DNA of 64,000 nt from an uncultured SAR86 cluster bacterium (lineage in GTDB: Bacteria; Pseudomonadota; Gammaproteobacteria; Magnimaribacterales; D2472), in contig CALSQM010000002.1 of the NCBI GenBank assembly GCA_943788515.1, positions 161,754 through 225,753 on the forward strand, given 5' to 3'. Shown piece by piece: positions 17,280-26,035 of the stretch; the stretch's first letter is position 1; the number at the start of each line of letters is the position of its first letter. Position numbers and translations under genes: made by a program. The notes below the pieces were generated by a model. It did not search any database. It saw nothing but the letters and a program-made list of their open reading frames with translations, and had not been told where the DNA came from.

Positions 17280-18714
17280 AGTTTTTAAAAGATCAAAATT
17301 AGTATATGCATTCGCCATATTGGCTTTTTCTTTTTCTTTCACATCAAGTTATGTAGAAGCCCAGGAATCTTCAAAGCCTAAAAAGCAAATTAAGTATAAA
17401 AAAGCTAGAGCCCTTCAAACCTCAACTGCAAAAAAAATGGCTAAGGTATATGAAGCTTTAGAAGTAGTTAATGAAAAAGGCGAACCTGCTCCAGATATGG
17501 AAGTTGTTTTAGAAATATTAACAGCTCTGAGAGATGATCAAGAAAATTTAAAAAGTTATGATAGATCAGTTATGTGGAATACATGGGGATATGTTTATTT
17601 TTCAGATGGCAAGTATGATCAAGCAATCCAAGCCTATGAAAAGCTTTTGGCTGAGCCTGAGGTAACAATTCCATTAAGGACATCTGGCTTGCTTACGTTA
17701 GCTCAATTAAATTTAGTAAAAGAAAAATATCAAAGAGGTGTTGATTTAATTTTAATTTGGATGGATGAAGTTGAAACAGTAACGGCTCAATCATGGTCAC
17801 TTCTTGGCCAGGCCTATTTTCAGCTGGGCGATTTTAGAAAATCTAGGTCATCTATGGAAACAGCAATCAATATGGCTGAAGAAGAAGGTTATAAACCAAA
17901 AGAGAATTGGTACGTTATTGTTGCAGCTTGTATCAATGAGCTAAAAAAAGAAATTGGTGAAAACAAAGCCCTGCTACTCCAACTAGATATTTATGAAATT
18001 CTAGTAAACTTGTATCCAAAAAAACTTTACTTTATTCAACTAGGTGGAACATATGGTCAACTAGGTAGAGAAAGAGATTACATGATTACGCTTAAGGCTG
18101 CTCATGCCAAGGATTTTCTCGACAAAGAATCTGAATACTTAGCTCTTACTCAGTTACTTCTTCTTAATCAAAATCCATATTGGGCTGCTCAAGTCCTAAC
18201 TTCTGGCCAAAAGAAAATCGTAACCACAACAGAAACTGTTATTGATAAGGTTACTAAAATTGAAACTAAAGTAGAAAAGTCTGGGCCAGTTGTTCGGAGT
18301 AATGAGAAGAATCTAAAACTTTTAGCTGATTCATGGAGAATGGCTCAAGAAATAGACAAAGCTATCCCAGCTTTAGAAAAAGCTGCAAAGATGTCTAAAG
18401 ATGGTAAGTCCTATGTGCTACTTGGTAATTTATATTTATCTGAAGATAAAATAGAGCAAGCTGTTGATGCAATTAAAAAAGGTCTTGATAAAGGTAAACT
18501 TACAAAGATATCTCAGGTGCATTTAACACTTGGACAGGCCTATTATGAGTTGCAAGAATTTGATAATGCTAAGAAGCAATTTAGGATTGCTGCTAGAGAT
18601 AAAGATAAGAAAATTAAGAAGCAGGCAAATAATTGGATTAAATATACTGAGAATGAAGAAATTAGAGTTAAAAATTTAGCTTTGAGAAGAGAGTACATTC
18701 AAAGCCAATCATAA
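17272..18714 (+). CDS. TPR repeat protein of the TonB operon
   Basis: Exported 480 aa protein with a signal peptide (about 1-30, cleavage near VEAQ). Several tetratricopeptide repeats are visible, for example around residues 100-135, 170-205 and 370-460 (GLDKGKL..VHLTLGQAYYE region). Such a TPR protein usually closes DUF3450-ExbB-ExbB-ExbD-TonB operons; it probably helps receptor or complex assembly in the periplasm, but no biochemical role is certain. It overlaps tonB by 8 bases and converges on folA with a 6-base overlap. Confidence 0.85.
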   Translation: MIKVFKRSKLVYAFAILAFSFSFTSSYVEAQESSKPKKQIKYKKARALQTSTAKKMAKVYEALEVVNEKGEPAPDMEVVLEILTALRDDQENLKSYDRSVMWNTWGYVYFSDGKYDQAIQAYEKLLAEPEVTIPLRTSGLLTLAQLNLVKEKYQRGVDLILIWMDEVETVTAQSWSLLGQAYFQLGDFRKSRSSMETAINMAEEEGYKPKENWYVIVAACINELKKEIGENKALLLQLDIYEILVNLYPKKLYFIQLGGTYGQLGRERDYMITLKAAHAKDFLDKESEYLALTQLLLLNQNPYWAAQVLTSGQKKIVTTTETVIDKVTKIETKVEKSGPVVRSNEKNLKLLADSWRMAQEIDKAIPALEKAAKMSKDGKSYVLLGNLYLSEDKIEQAVDAIKKGLDKGKLTKISQVHLTLGQAYYELQEFDNAKKQFRIAARDKDKKIKKQANNWIKYTENEEIRVKNLALRREYIQSQS

Positions 18715-19215
18715 TTTAGAGTATTCCTCTATCTTAAAATTATAGTCATTATCTTCATCTTTTTTAAAAGACTCTTTGCTATGAAGTTTCCATTCTGTTA
18801 GATCTAGATCTGGATAATATATATCTCCTTCAATGTCACAGTCAACCCTTGTAATTAATAGCTTATTTACTGTCTCAATAGTATCTCTAAATAAATAGCC
18901 CCCACCAATAATGACTATTTCATTCTTTTTGCATTCAAGTTTATTAATTTCTTCTGCACTTTTAATGGCCATCTCTATGCTCCCAAAAATTTGAGCGCCT
19001 GGAATTTCTTTCAGCGTCCTTGATATAACAAAGTTAGTTCTATTTGGTAATGGTCGCCCTATAGACTCAAAAGTCTTTCTTCCCATTATGATAGTTTTAT
19101 TAAGGGTATATTTTTTAAAATGGGCTAAATCTGTTTTCAAGTTCCAAGGAAGATCATTATCAATACCAATAACCATGTTATTTGATACAGCAACAAGATG
19201 AGAAATTATTTTCAT
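18709..19215 (-). CDS. folA: dihydrofolate reductase FolA
   Basis: NADPH-dependent reduction of dihydrofolate to tetrahydrofolate. Characteristic elements: VAVSNNMVIGIDNDLPW at the N-terminus, with the catalytic acidic residue in DLAHFKKYT, then MGRKTFESIGRPLPNR and the IIGGGYLFRD nucleotide-binding segment. Length of 168 aa is standard. It directly follows thyA, which generates its dihydrofolate substrate. Confidence 0.95.
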   Translation of the reverse strand: MKIISHLVAVSNNMVIGIDNDLPWNLKTDLAHFKKYTLNKTIIMGRKTFESIGRPLPNRTNFVISRTLKEIPGAQIFGSIEMAIKSAEEINKLECKKNEIVIIGGGYLFRDTIETVNKLLITRVDCDIEGDIYYPDLDLTEWKLHSKESFKKDEDNDYNFKIEEYSKL

Positions 19216-20079
19216 TTATACCGCCATTTTTGCTTTAATTGCAGGGTGATGCTCATAGTTTTCTAGTTTAAATTCATCTATAGAATATTTATGAATATCT
19301 TCAAATGATTTTATATCGGGAAGGTTTAACGCTGGTAATGGCAATGGCACACGAGCAATTTGCTCTTTTACTTGATCAATTGAATTCTTATATATGTGAG
19401 CATCACCAAAAGAATGAACAAAGCGTTTTGGTTTTAGATTAAGAACTTTTCCAAAGATACAAAGCAGCAAAGAGTAGCTAGCAATATTAAAAGGAACTCC
19501 TAGAAACATGTCAGCACTTCTTTGATACATATGACAGCTAATAGTCCCTTTACTTATATAAAATTGAGACATCACATGGCATGGAGGAAGAGCCATTTCA
19601 TTAATCTTGCCTACATTCCATGCAGAAAGAATATGTCTTCTGCCATTTGGGTTTTTCTGAATATTTTTAAGTAATTCTTTTATTTGATCTATCCCACCCC
19701 AATCTCGCCATTGCACCCCATATACGGGACCAAGTTCCTTTTTTAAATCATTATTCTCATACCCCAAGGCAACACCTTGGTTATCTGCATTATCTGTCCA
19801 TATGGTTGAATATTTAGTTAGATCCGTTAGTTGATCTCGATTTTTGCCAAACCTTATTTCAGCAAGTCTTCTCTCGTCACTTGATCCTTCAAGAAACCAA
19901 AGTAGCTCTGAGACAACACCTTTCCATGCGAGTGATTTTGTTGTTACAGCTGGAAACCCTTCTTCTAGATCAAAAGTTAACTGATGTCCGAACGATGAAA
20001 TAGTGCCTGTATTGGTTCTATCATCCTTTTCGTCACCACTTTCTAAAATATATTGAAGAAGATCTAGGTATGCTTTCAT
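19216..20079 (-). CDS. thyA: thymidylate synthase ThyA
   Basis: Makes dTMP from dUMP with methylene-tetrahydrofolate as carbon and electron donor. The catalytic cysteine is in LPPCHVMSQFY, and the QRSADMFLGVPFNIASY motif binds dUMP. At 287 aa it is longer than the 264 aa E. coli enzyme, mainly through an insertion around residues 85-115 also seen in other bacterial ThyA. It is one base from folA and overlaps lgt by 4. Confidence 0.96.
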   Translation of the reverse strand: MKAYLDLLQYILESGDEKDDRTNTGTISSFGHQLTFDLEEGFPAVTTKSLAWKGVVSELLWFLEGSSDERRLAEIRFGKNRDQLTDLTKYSTIWTDNADNQGVALGYENNDLKKELGPVYGVQWRDWGGIDQIKELLKNIQKNPNGRRHILSAWNVGKINEMALPPCHVMSQFYISKGTISCHMYQRSADMFLGVPFNIASYSLLLCIFGKVLNLKPKRFVHSFGDAHIYKNSIDQVKEQIARVPLPLPALNLPDIKSFEDIHKYSIDEFKLENYEHHPAIKAKMAV

Positions 20080-20873
20080 GCATTACTCCTTGAATAGGAA
20101 AGCAAAATGAAACCAATTATTACCATTGGAATGCAAAGGAGCTGACCCATGCTTAAAAATTCTAATGCCACGTAGCCAATATGAACATCAGGTTGTCTAA
20201 AAAATTCAATTATAAATCTAATCGATCCATATAGTATAAGGAATGATGAACAAACAATACCATGTGTTTTATAAATTTTACTTATAATATACAACATCAA
20301 AAATAATACCAAACCTTCCCCAAAACTTTCATATAATTGAGAAGGGTGTCTTGGGTCTCCATAAGGATCGGTCGGAAAAATAAAACCCCATTCACCATTT
20401 GTTCGCTTACCATACAGCTCACCATTTAAAAAATTTCCTATTCTGACAAGACCAAGACCAATTGGCATAGAAAGGGCTACAGCATCCATCAATCTTAAAA
20501 ATTTTATTTTATATTTTTTACAAAATAATACGATACTAAGCACAACACCCAGTAACCCTCCGTGGAAGCTCAATCCTCCCTGCCATACGTAAAAAAGAGA
20601 GACAGGATTACTAACCAATTGATCAGTTCCATAAAAGAGCATATAGCCAACTCTGCCTCCACACATTGCTCCAAAGAAAAGGCCATATAGAAACACCAAG
20701 TCATTAACCCTTTCCTCTGACAAGCCAACCTCAGCAATAATTTTATTATATTTTAGAAATAAATATATTAAGTAAGCTGACAACAACCAAGAGACTGCAT
20801 AATACTGAATTTTTATTGGTCCCATTTCTATGAGACTAGGGTTATTAAAAAAGCTTGATAGTTCAATAATCAT
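20076..20873 (-). CDS. lgt: prolipoprotein diacylglyceryl transferase Lgt
   Basis: Inner-membrane enzyme that attaches diacylglycerol to the lipobox cysteine of prolipoproteins. About seven transmembrane helices. The Lgt signature is present in GLVRIGNFLNGELYGKRT, with the FHGGLLG and RHPSQLYE segments. The 265 aa length is normal. The lgt-thyA-folA order is a conserved gammaproteobacterial arrangement. The predicted lipoproteins at 10.7 and 37.8 kb are plausible substrates. Confidence 0.95.
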   Translation of the reverse strand: MIIELSSFFNNPSLIEMGPIKIQYYAVSWLLSAYLIYLFLKYNKIIAEVGLSEERVNDLVFLYGLFFGAMCGGRVGYMLFYGTDQLVSNPVSLFYVWQGGLSFHGGLLGVVLSIVLFCKKYKIKFLRLMDAVALSMPIGLGLVRIGNFLNGELYGKRTNGEWGFIFPTDPYGDPRHPSQLYESFGEGLVLFLMLYIISKIYKTHGIVCSSFLILYGSIRFIIEFFRQPDVHIGYVALEFLSMGQLLCIPMVIIGFILLSYSRSNA

Positions 20874-21661
20874 AAAACTATCATATATATTGCTATTAAA
20901 AGCATCAAAGAAATAAGTAATTTTTTAAGAATATTTTCTGAAACAAAATGAGCTATTTTTGCTCCATAACTGGCAGTAAAAATGCTAGTAAAAGATATAC
21001 CTAGGACCGCTGGAAGATAAATGTATCCCAGACTCATATTGGGTAATAATGAATTGTTTAGACCCATTAAGACATACCCAAAAGATGCAAATATTGCTAT
21101 TGGTATTCCACAAGCTGCAGATGTTCCTATACTTGATGTAAGACTCATTCCCGAACTCTTAAAGTAGGGAACTGAAAAAATTCCACCACCTATACCCAAA
21201 ACCGATGATAGAAAGCCAATAAATGAGCCTACCAAATATGATTTATTCCCATTATTTGTATTTTTATTTCTTGATAATTCAATATTAAAAATCATTTGAA
21301 TTGCCACAAATAGTGCAAACAAACCTATTATTATTTTCAGAAAGGGTCCTGCTATTTGAATTGCAAACACAGCACCCAGAAATGATCCAAAAATTATTCC
21401 AATCACAACAGGTCGCATAACTTGAAAATCAATTGCATTTTTTTTCATATGGGCATTTGCAGATGCCACTCCAGTAAAAAAAATACTTGCCATAGATGTG
21501 CCGATAGCCATATGAACAACGATTGCATCCTCAAAACCTAGACCAATAAAACAGGTCACTAAAATAGGAACTATTAATGTACCCCCGCCAATACCAAACA
21601 TTCCTGCGATTAATCCAGAAAAAATACCCAATGAAATAAAAATTAATACCTCTTCAATCAT
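20870..21661 (-). CDS. TauE/SafE (TSUP) family permease
   Basis: Inner-membrane transporter family linked to sulfite, sulfoacetate or other organosulfur export. About eight transmembrane helices and two family repeats with the GIGGGTLIVPIL and GIGGGIFSVPYF motifs near residues 23 and 160. I start at 21661, where the ATG overlaps the rppH stop (ATGATTGA); an ATG at 21673 would add four residues. A TSUP gene next to lgt and rppH also occurs in Pseudomonas. The substrate cannot be read from the sequence. Confidence 0.88.
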   Translation of the reverse strand: MIEEVLIFISLGIFSGLIAGMFGIGGGTLIVPILVTCFIGLGFEDAIVVHMAIGTSMASIFFTGVASANAHMKKNAIDFQVMRPVVIGIIFGSFLGAVFAIQIAGPFLKIIIGLFALFVAIQMIFNIELSRNKNTNNGNKSYLVGSFIGFLSSVLGIGGGIFSVPYFKSSGMSLTSSIGTSAACGIPIAIFASFGYVLMGLNNSLLPNMSLGYIYLPAVLGISFTSIFTASYGAKIAHFVSENILKKLLISLMLLIAIYMIVL

Positions 21662-22142
21662 TTGTAATCTCATTACAGTAGAGCTGTTTCATCTCACTTA
21701 AGATACTTCTATAAACCTCTTTCTTGAAGGAAACTATCATAAATAAAGGGTACCAATAGGATACCCATTTATATTCATCAAATTCATTATCAGGGTCATT
21801 GATAAAGCTAATTTCTACTTTTTTAGTAAGTTTAAGCATAAACCATTTCTGAGTTTGGCCTATTATTTTCTTTTTTATGAAATGTTTTTTTCTTTGATTC
21901 AATGGGATATCATATTTAATCCAATTTTTAGTTGCCCCAATAAACTTAACCGAGCTGGAAGATATTCCTACCTCTTCAAATAATTCTCTCTTTGCAGCCT
22001 TTTTAGGAGTCTCTCCATCATCAATACCTCCTTGAGGAAATTGCCAATTAGTAGTTTTTTTTCTTTTGCATAGTAGTAGTTTGCCTTTATCATTAATAAT
22101 AATAAGGCCAACGTTTAATCTGTATCCTGGTTCATTGATCAT
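21654..22142 (-). CDS. rppH: RNA pyrophosphohydrolase RppH (Nudix)
   Basis: Removes pyrophosphate from the 5' end of mRNAs and so primes RNase E-dependent decay. The Nudix box GGIDDGETPKKAAKRELFEEVG spans about residues 39-60 with the expected REx2EE core. It opens with the RppH-type GYRLNVGLII. The 162 aa length is typical. It is divergent from the HAD gene, with only 18 bases between start codons. Confidence 0.94.
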   Translation of the reverse strand: MINEPGYRLNVGLIIINDKGKLLLCKRKKTTNWQFPQGGIDDGETPKKAAKRELFEEVGISSSSVKFIGATKNWIKYDIPLNQRKKHFIKKKIIGQTQKWFMLKLTKKVEISFINDPDNEFDEYKWVSYWYPLFMIVSFKKEVYRSILSEMKQLYCNEITND

Positions 22143-22160
22143 TGTAATAGTTGATATTTT

Positions 22161-22823
22161 ATGAAAAAAAAATTAGTAATATTTGATTTAGATAATACCA
22201 TTCTTAAAGGAGATTCTGATTATTCATGGATTAATTTTTTAATAGAAGAGGGTCATGTCGACCAGAAAGAATATGAATCAAGAAATAAGTATTTTTATGA
22301 TCAATACTATGAAGGAAAACTTGATTATGATGAATGGGCCGAGTTTGCCCTCTCAACAATAAAAGGAAAAACATCCAATCAAATAACAGATCTCTTATAT
22401 AAATTTTTAAATACCGTTATAGAACCAATGATAAATATTTATGCTCTTAGACTTTTGCATAATCACAATCATGATAATGATATTATGCTTTTAGCCTCTG
22501 CTACTAATTCTGTCATAGTGGAGCCAATTGCAAAAAGATTAGGTTTTAAAAATGTTGTTGCAACCGATGTAGAGATTACTGATGGAGTTTATACTGGAAA
22601 AGTTTTAGGAAGACCTGCGTTGGGAGAAGGAAAGCTTATCAAAGTGAAAGAATGGGCTGCCTCAAATGGCATTACTAATTTTGAAGATACTATATTTTAT
22701 TCCGACTCTATTAATGACTTGCCTTTGCTAAGCAAAGTGCACGAGCCTATAGCAGTGAACCCAGATGATCAATTAAGAAAATTAAGTGAACAAAATAACT
22801 GGGAAATTATAGATTTACCTTAG
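22161..22823 (+). CDS. HAD-IB family phosphatase (SerB-like)
   Basis: Haloacid dehalogenase superfamily hydrolase, subfamily IB. Motif I is FDLDNTIL (nucleophile Asp 9) and motif II is the SATNS segment near 112. Motif III/IV are K147-type GEGKLIKVKEW and YSDSINDLPLL. The 220 aa length and gene position beside rppH match the uncharacterised HAD-IB family (TIGR01490) found next to rppH in pseudomonads. It is likely a small-molecule phosphatase; substrate unknown. Its 3' end overlaps convergent dadA by 4 bases. Confidence 0.85.
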   Translation: MKKKLVIFDLDNTILKGDSDYSWINFLIEEGHVDQKEYESRNKYFYDQYYEGKLDYDEWAEFALSTIKGKTSNQITDLLYKFLNTVIEPMINIYALRLLHNHNHDNDIMLLASATNSVIVEPIAKRLGFKNVVATDVEITDGVYTGKVLGRPALGEGKLIKVKEWAASNGITNFEDTIFYSDSINDLPLLSKVHEPIAVNPDDQLRKLSEQNNWEIIDLP

Positions 22824-24059
22824 GATGCTGCCTCTATCTTGGCTACAACCTGATTTGCAGTTTCTGCACTTAATGTCCAGCCAAGATGGCCATGACCTGC
22901 ATGATAAAAGACTCCTTTCATCCTACTTTCAGAAGTTATTGGCATCATATTGGGAGTCATTGGCCTTAGACCTGCCCAAGGGGTATAAGTTTCTGTACTA
23001 ACATTGGGAAAATATTTTTCAACCCAATCTAACAGTGGCCTAATTCTATTCTGACGTATATCTGTATTTATACCTGCAAGTTCAGCAGTACCAGCAACCC
23101 TAAATCTGTCGCCAAGACGACTTGCAACTATTTTTACAGGCTGATCAATAAGCGATACCGAAGGAGCACAGCTTTTTGAAAGTTCGTCTTTTAAATCTAT
23201 TGTGATGCTATATCCTTTTACAGGATAGATATTCATTTTATCTCCAAGTCTACTTGCGAAGCTTTGTGTAGCCAACCCCTGCACAAATAACCACATTATC
23301 AAATGAATCATTCATAATTTCATTTTCTTTTCGCATGGTCAGAACGAGCTCGCCTTTCTGTCTAGATATATATTCGACAGTAGTATTAAGCCGAAGGTTT
23401 GCAGAATACTTTTCAACCAATACTCTTTCTAGGTTGGTGCAGAATTTATGAATATCACCACTAGCATCTGACTTTGTATATATCCCTCCAACAATTTTTT
23501 CATAGTTGGCATTATTTTTAAAAGCAGGCTCAAGCTCTTTTACTTCTTCTGTTGTAAGGGTGTTCCACTCCATTCCCTCTTGATCTAGCCATGATTTTTT
23601 TGCCTGATCGAGCTTAAATTCTTTTTCTGAATCATAGAATCTTAAAATACCTTTTTTTAAAAGTTCGAATTCTATCCCTTCATCTTCAGCAATTTTAAAA
23701 TAGGTCTCCCTTGCTTTTTTAGCCATATCAATAGTTTCAAGAGTACTCTTTTTATGCTCTCCCTTAAGAGTTGCCCATAAAAAACCCATCATCCATTTAT
23801 ATTTTTGAATTTCAGGAGAAGGATTAAATAGCAAGGGTGCATCTGGTTTAAACATCCACTTAATGCCATTCATTACGTTTTTAGGCGTATTCCATGTTTC
23901 TGCATTACTTGCACTTAACTGACCGCCATTAGCATAGCTTGTTGCCATTGCTGGATAGCGTCTAGAATCGATAATAGTGACTTTGTAGCCTTTTTTTAGA
24001 AGAGCATATGCGGTTGTTGTGCCAGCAATGCCTGCTCCAATGACTGCTACTTTTTTCAT
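22820..24059 (-). pseudogene. dadA: D-amino acid dehydrogenase DadA, +1 frameshift
   Basis: FAD-dependent D-amino acid (D-alanine) dehydrogenase split over two frames. The N-terminal part (24059 down to about 23275) has the Rossmann motif VIGAGIAGTTTAY and ends prematurely after VVICAGVGY. The C-terminal part continues in another frame with SFASRLGDK, the YPVKGYS strand and the terminal GHGHLGWTLS FAD motif. Removing one base in the CCCC run at 23276-23279 (or the CC at 23272-23273) restores one ORF of about 412 aa, the family length. I start at ATG 24059; a TTG lies 15 bases further upstream. Either a recent frameshift or a sequencing error. Confidence 0.85.
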
Positions 24060-24150
24060 TGCCCATTGTCTCAACTAATCTTCTAAAAGCCTATAGCTAA
24101 TCAATAAATAATGGGCTTCAAATTTATTCAAAAGTTAGCTACAATTTAAA

Positions 24151-24165
24151 TAAGAATCATTCTCA
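24151..24165. promoter_or_regulatory. candidate Fur box upstream of FTR1 gene
   Basis: The 15-mer is a 7-1-7 inverted repeat, TAAGAAT-C-ATTCTCA, in which 6 of 7 arm positions pair. It resembles the Fur consensus 7-1-7 element (TGATAAT-n-ATTATCA). It lies about 30 bases before the ATG of the iron permease gene, a location suited to iron-dependent repression. No experimental support. Confidence 0.5.
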
Positions 24166-24193
24166 TCTAGAAATATATACGAGGTCATACAAT

Positions 24194-25033
24194 ATGAGTG
24201 AATTTATAATTACATTTAGAGAGGTGCTAGAGGCATCTTTGGTGGTGGGTATTATTTATTTGATTCTTGAAAAATCAAATCAGATAAGTCATCTTTATAA
24301 ATTGTGGGCTGGAGTAGCTGCGGCTATTGTAGCTAGCGCTCTGGTTGGGTATTTGGTGTTAATTGCTAAAAACTCCCTTGGCAACGATTCTACCGCTGCG
24401 CTTTTTGAAGCAATTTTCTTATATTTAACTGCTATCCTAATTTGGTATGTTATTTTTTGGCTATCAAAACATGTCAGTGACAGAAAAGAACTTGAAGGGA
24501 AAACACTTGGCGCTATAGAACTATCTTCGTGGGGTGTTTTCTTTGTAGTCTTTTTTGCAATTTTGAGAGAGGGTTTTGAGACAGCGGTATTTTTAATCTC
24601 TAGCTTCACAATAACAGGATCATTTTCTTACGTTGGCTTTTTGGCAGGTGCTGTCCTTGCTATTTTAATTGGATATTTAATCGTCCTTCAGGGAAGAAGA
24701 ATTAACTTAAAAAATGTATTTAAATACACAACTTTGTTACTAGTATTTTTAGCAGCCGGGATGATTGCTTATGGAACCCATGAATTTGAAGAGTATCTAG
24801 TTAAATCTGAAAAAATAGAAGAATCAGAAGTATATAGACCTTGGAATATTTTAGAGCCCCAGAAAACAGAAGAGGGCACAAAAATCTATCACCCACTTCA
24901 CGACAAGGGTTCTATTGGAGTTTTTGCAAAAGGATTTTTTGGCTATAACAGTAATCCAAATATACCTGAAGTACTTTTATGGATAGCTGCTTTATTTTTT
25001 GGTTTCAATATGTGGCGAAGGTTTTACCACTAA
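24194..25033 (+). CDS. FTR1 family iron permease
   Basis: High-affinity iron permease family (FTR1/EfeU). The two hallmark REXXE motifs are REVLE near residue 10 and REGFE near residue 124, each in a hydrophobic helix. There are about seven transmembrane helices in 279 aa and a charged loop around 205-235. An AC GAGGT ribosome-binding site precedes the ATG. No EfeO/EfeB partners follow. A Fur-like palindrome upstream supports an iron-uptake role. It converges on rmuC with a 4-base overlap. Confidence 0.88.
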   Translation: MSEFIITFREVLEASLVVGIIYLILEKSNQISHLYKLWAGVAAAIVASALVGYLVLIAKNSLGNDSTAALFEAIFLYLTAILIWYVIFWLSKHVSDRKELEGKTLGAIELSSWGVFFVVFFAILREGFETAVFLISSFTITGSFSYVGFLAGAVLAILIGYLIVLQGRRINLKNVFKYTTLLLVFLAAGMIAYGTHEFEEYLVKSEKIEESEVYRPWNILEPQKTEEGTKIYHPLHDKGSIGVFAKGFFGYNSNPNIPEVLLWIAALFFGFNMWRRFYH

Positions 25034-25930
25034 GAATCTAGCTGATCCATATTCTTAATTGCCTTGCCCATCTGGCGCTCCCTTGTGGCATGCTCATTGA
25101 CAGACTTTAGCATTGCATCTGCCTTTTTTAATAGATCATCTGTTGAGCTACTAAATTTTTCAAATTCTTTTTTTAGTTTTCCAAACTCTTCCATGATCTC
25201 ACCAGCTCTTTCATTTAAAGCCAAGGTCCTAAAACCCATATGTACGCTTATTAGATATGCAGCAAGAGAATTAGGGCCCATGATCAACACTCTTGAGTCT
25301 CTAAAAATTTGCTCTCGTAGGTTATCAATAGAATCTATCAACTGCATCAGTGACTCACTAGGTATATACATAACACCCAGATCTATTGTTATACCAGTTT
25401 GAACATATTTTTCTTTTATATCTATCGCATCTTTTATTACATGCCTTCTAATGTCATCAATTGATTTTTTTACAGACCTCTCATCGCTTTGCTGAATAGA
25501 AGCTAAATAATTGTCATACAACCCAGATGGAAATTTAGCATCTATTGGCAACAGCAAACCCTTCAGGCATTTTTAAGACAATTTCTACTCTTTTACCCGA
25601 ACCAGTTATTACCTCTGCATTCTTTTCAAATTGACTGGGCGGAAAAATATCTTGCACTATGGCCTCAAGAGACCACTCTCCAAATTTTCCAGCAAGAGTT
25701 CCTCCAGATAGGTACCTTTTCAGTTTATCTAATGGGTCGTGGAAGGATTGAATATCTTTTGTTAGGTCAGATATATTTATTTCTTGCCTTTCCATGGCCT
25801 TGTCAATATCTTTTAAAGACTCCTCATTAGATGATTTTGAAGGATCTTCTTTAAGATTTAAAAAGATAATTGATATTAACAGCAGAATGACTATTACTAA
25901 TAAAATCGATACAACCCAAAGTCCACTCAT
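25030..25930 (-). pseudogene. rmuC: DNA recombination protein RmuC, +1 frameshift
   Basis: RmuC-family protein in two frames. The N-terminal part has a membrane anchor (about residues 4-24), a short coiled coil and the start of the RmuC domain (LSGGTLAGKFGEW, QFEKNAEV). It runs to KMPEG and then out of frame. The C-terminal part resumes with LLPIDAKFPSG and the PSESLMQLI, VLIMGPNSLAAYL motifs. One extra base in the GGGTTT stretch at about 25557-25562 (plus-strand AAACCC) explains the break. The corrected protein is about 299 aa, short for RmuC because the coiled coil is reduced. RmuC is thought to limit DNA inversions and has a nuclease-like fold. Confidence 0.82.
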
Positions 25931-26035
25931 ACAAAAAACCTTTAATAAGAATTAAAACTATATATATTTAACCTATTCTTTATAACTTATATTACATATA
26001 CAACTCTAAGTTATATCCTATAAAATAAGAAATAT

